From assembly GCA_003232155.1 (NCBI GenBank), contig QILY01000286.1:1-6100 (forward strand): a stretch of 6,100 nucleotides of DNA, in the 5' to 3' direction. The position numbers were made by a program, and so were the translations under genes. Of the stretch, positions 5,144 through 6,100 are shown piece by piece. The DNA comes from Maribacter sp. GTDB lineage: Bacteria > Bacteroidota > Bacteroidia > Flavobacteriales > Flavobacteriaceae. The notes beneath the pieces were generated by a model. It was not told the origin of the DNA and searched no databases. It saw only the letters and a list, made by a program, of their open reading frames with translations. Every line of letters starts with the position of its first letter. The stretch's first letter is position 1.

Positions 5144-6100
5144 TTAATTTTCAGGGATGATTTTTCCTTCAACCCAAGGTTGGCCAGCAAGGTGAAAATT
5201 CATTCCGGTCTTTTCTTGAATATCAACCAAGGCGTTACGAGTCTCTATTGATCTGATATTCAAATTACGTCTTAATTCGTTGGTTTTTGCTATTTCTTCT
5301 TTTGTGGGCAGGTCTAAGTAGCCATATCCAATATCCTGTCGATCTGATATCACGGCTATTCTCCAGTCTTCGATGATGGCAAATTCATAGGGGTTCATTT
5401 CGCCTTTGGCAATTGCCTTCAATAATTTTGGCCTTAACGAAGTGTATAACGTATCATTGACCACAAAATCTTTGGATAAAGAATTATGGTGTGCTAGAAT
5501 GATGGTCATCCATTGGCTTTCCCCAACAAATTGTTCGCCGGGATAGCCCTTAGATTCCATTATACCTCTCAACTTGGCCATCTGTTGTCTCGTATGCGGC
5601 TTACCTTTTTTACTTCCATGTCGCTCTTTTGCTTTTTGGCCTATTTTTGAGAGATGTTTAAAGGCAAATTTTTGGTCCTTTTTATACATTTCTTGTACCT
5701 CTCGTCTTAAATTATCGTCAATCCGTTTATTGTATTCGCTTCTTAAGACCTCATAATCATCTTCAACTTTTGATCATTCTTTCATGGAGGCAAGCGGTTT
5801 CATGAATTTGTTCTTTTTAATTTCTTTCAATGTCCAACCATTGGAAATACCCAATTTTAAATACCCGAAGGCACTTTCAAAGTCCTTTAAATAAAATGCG
5901 AGTTGCGTGGCAATCTTGTAGTCCCTTAAAAAAACAAACTCATACGAATTAGATATTTCTTCCATTCGGTCTAACACTTCTTTGTATTTTTCTGCCACTA
6001 TTGATTTTTCAATATCCTGAATTGTCTTATGATATTTGGAATAATCTATTGATTGTTGTGCATTTGAATAGAAAAGTGTGGGAAAATATAATAAGGTAAA
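5144..6100 (-). pseudogene. Secreted DUF6624-like protein gene interrupted by one TGA, 5' end outside window
   Basis: One continuous minus-strand frame runs from the right edge to TAA 5144-5146, broken only by TGA at 5774-5776. At the edge it encodes the hydrophobic end of a signal peptide (FTLLYFPTLFYSNAQQ, cleavage likely after SNA), so only a few codons are missing and the product would be exported. Residues from about 6030 to 5780 are helical and TPR-like (FLRDYKIATQLAFYLKDFES, then GISNGW). After the stop the same frame continues SKVEDDYEVLRSEYNKRIDD and then LRREVQEMYKKDQ. The C-terminal part (GYPGEQFVGESQW, ILAHHN, GEMNPYEFAIIEDWRI, DIGYGYL) resembles DUF6624 domains of unknown function. 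A tryptophan would fit the TGA position (TGG to TGA). An internal start at ATG 5689 would give 181 residues without export signal, which I consider unlikely to be functional. The gene converges on the IS30 and neuD. Confidence 0.7.

Noticed and set aside
5774..5776. TGA as selenocysteine or a reassigned codon
   Set aside because: No supporting structure is recognised, the other premature stop in the window is TAG, and the intact genes end normally. A nonsense mutation of TGG is simpler.
1..6100. CRISPR array, tRNA, rRNA or riboswitch
   Set aside because: No spaced direct repeats, cloverleaf or recognisable conserved RNA sequence was seen on either strand.

Overview
The window looks like chromosomal DNA from a member of the Bacteroidota, most likely a flavobacterium. 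The host DNA is AT-rich and shows little Shine-Dalgarno signal. It carries a PorP/SprF-type protein tail directly followed by a PD40-repeat/OmpA-domain protein, a pairing characteristic of this phylum. Identifications come from reading protein motifs by eye; no database search was possible.

Layout: (1) 1-2045 holds an intact-looking two-gene operon: the last codons of a PorP/SprF family outer-membrane protein, then a complete 650-residue protein with signal peptide, PD40 repeats, carboxypeptidase-regulatory-like domain and OmpA domain. (2) 2046-3083 holds only remnants: a piece of a sensor histidine kinase ATPase domain, a single degenerate end of the same IS30 group that sits intact-ended further right, an unassigned open stretch, a possible IS256-type left end with the first codons of a transposase, and two out-of-frame pieces of a sugar-transfer-associated ATP-grasp protein. 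(3) 3049-3675 is an intact NeuD/PglD-type acyltransferase gene overlapping the end of the ATP-grasp remnant, so both probably belonged to a surface-polysaccharide locus. (4) 3760-4893 is a complete-ended IS30-family element, visibly more GC-rich than its surroundings. Its transposase is broken by one frameshift and one stop codon, and its leader carries two perfect palindromes. (5) 4894-5143 has no gene. (6) 5144-6100, minus strand, is a secreted DUF6624-like protein gene interrupted by a single TGA; it runs off the right edge within its signal peptide.

How the parts fit: the left operon belongs to cell-envelope or type IX secretion-associated functions. The ATP-grasp and NeuD pair points to capsule, O-antigen or exopolysaccharide modification. 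Everything between the OmpA gene and the right edge except neuD is damaged, so I read this as a decaying, repeatedly rearranged insertion hotspot next to a maintained envelope operon. I did not find a convincing new functional system. The most interesting signals are the two palindromes in the IS30 leader (one reaching into the start codon), the solitary decayed IS30 end, an inverted near-copy of the neuD 3' end on the other side of the IS, and the single-codon break in the DUF6624 gene.
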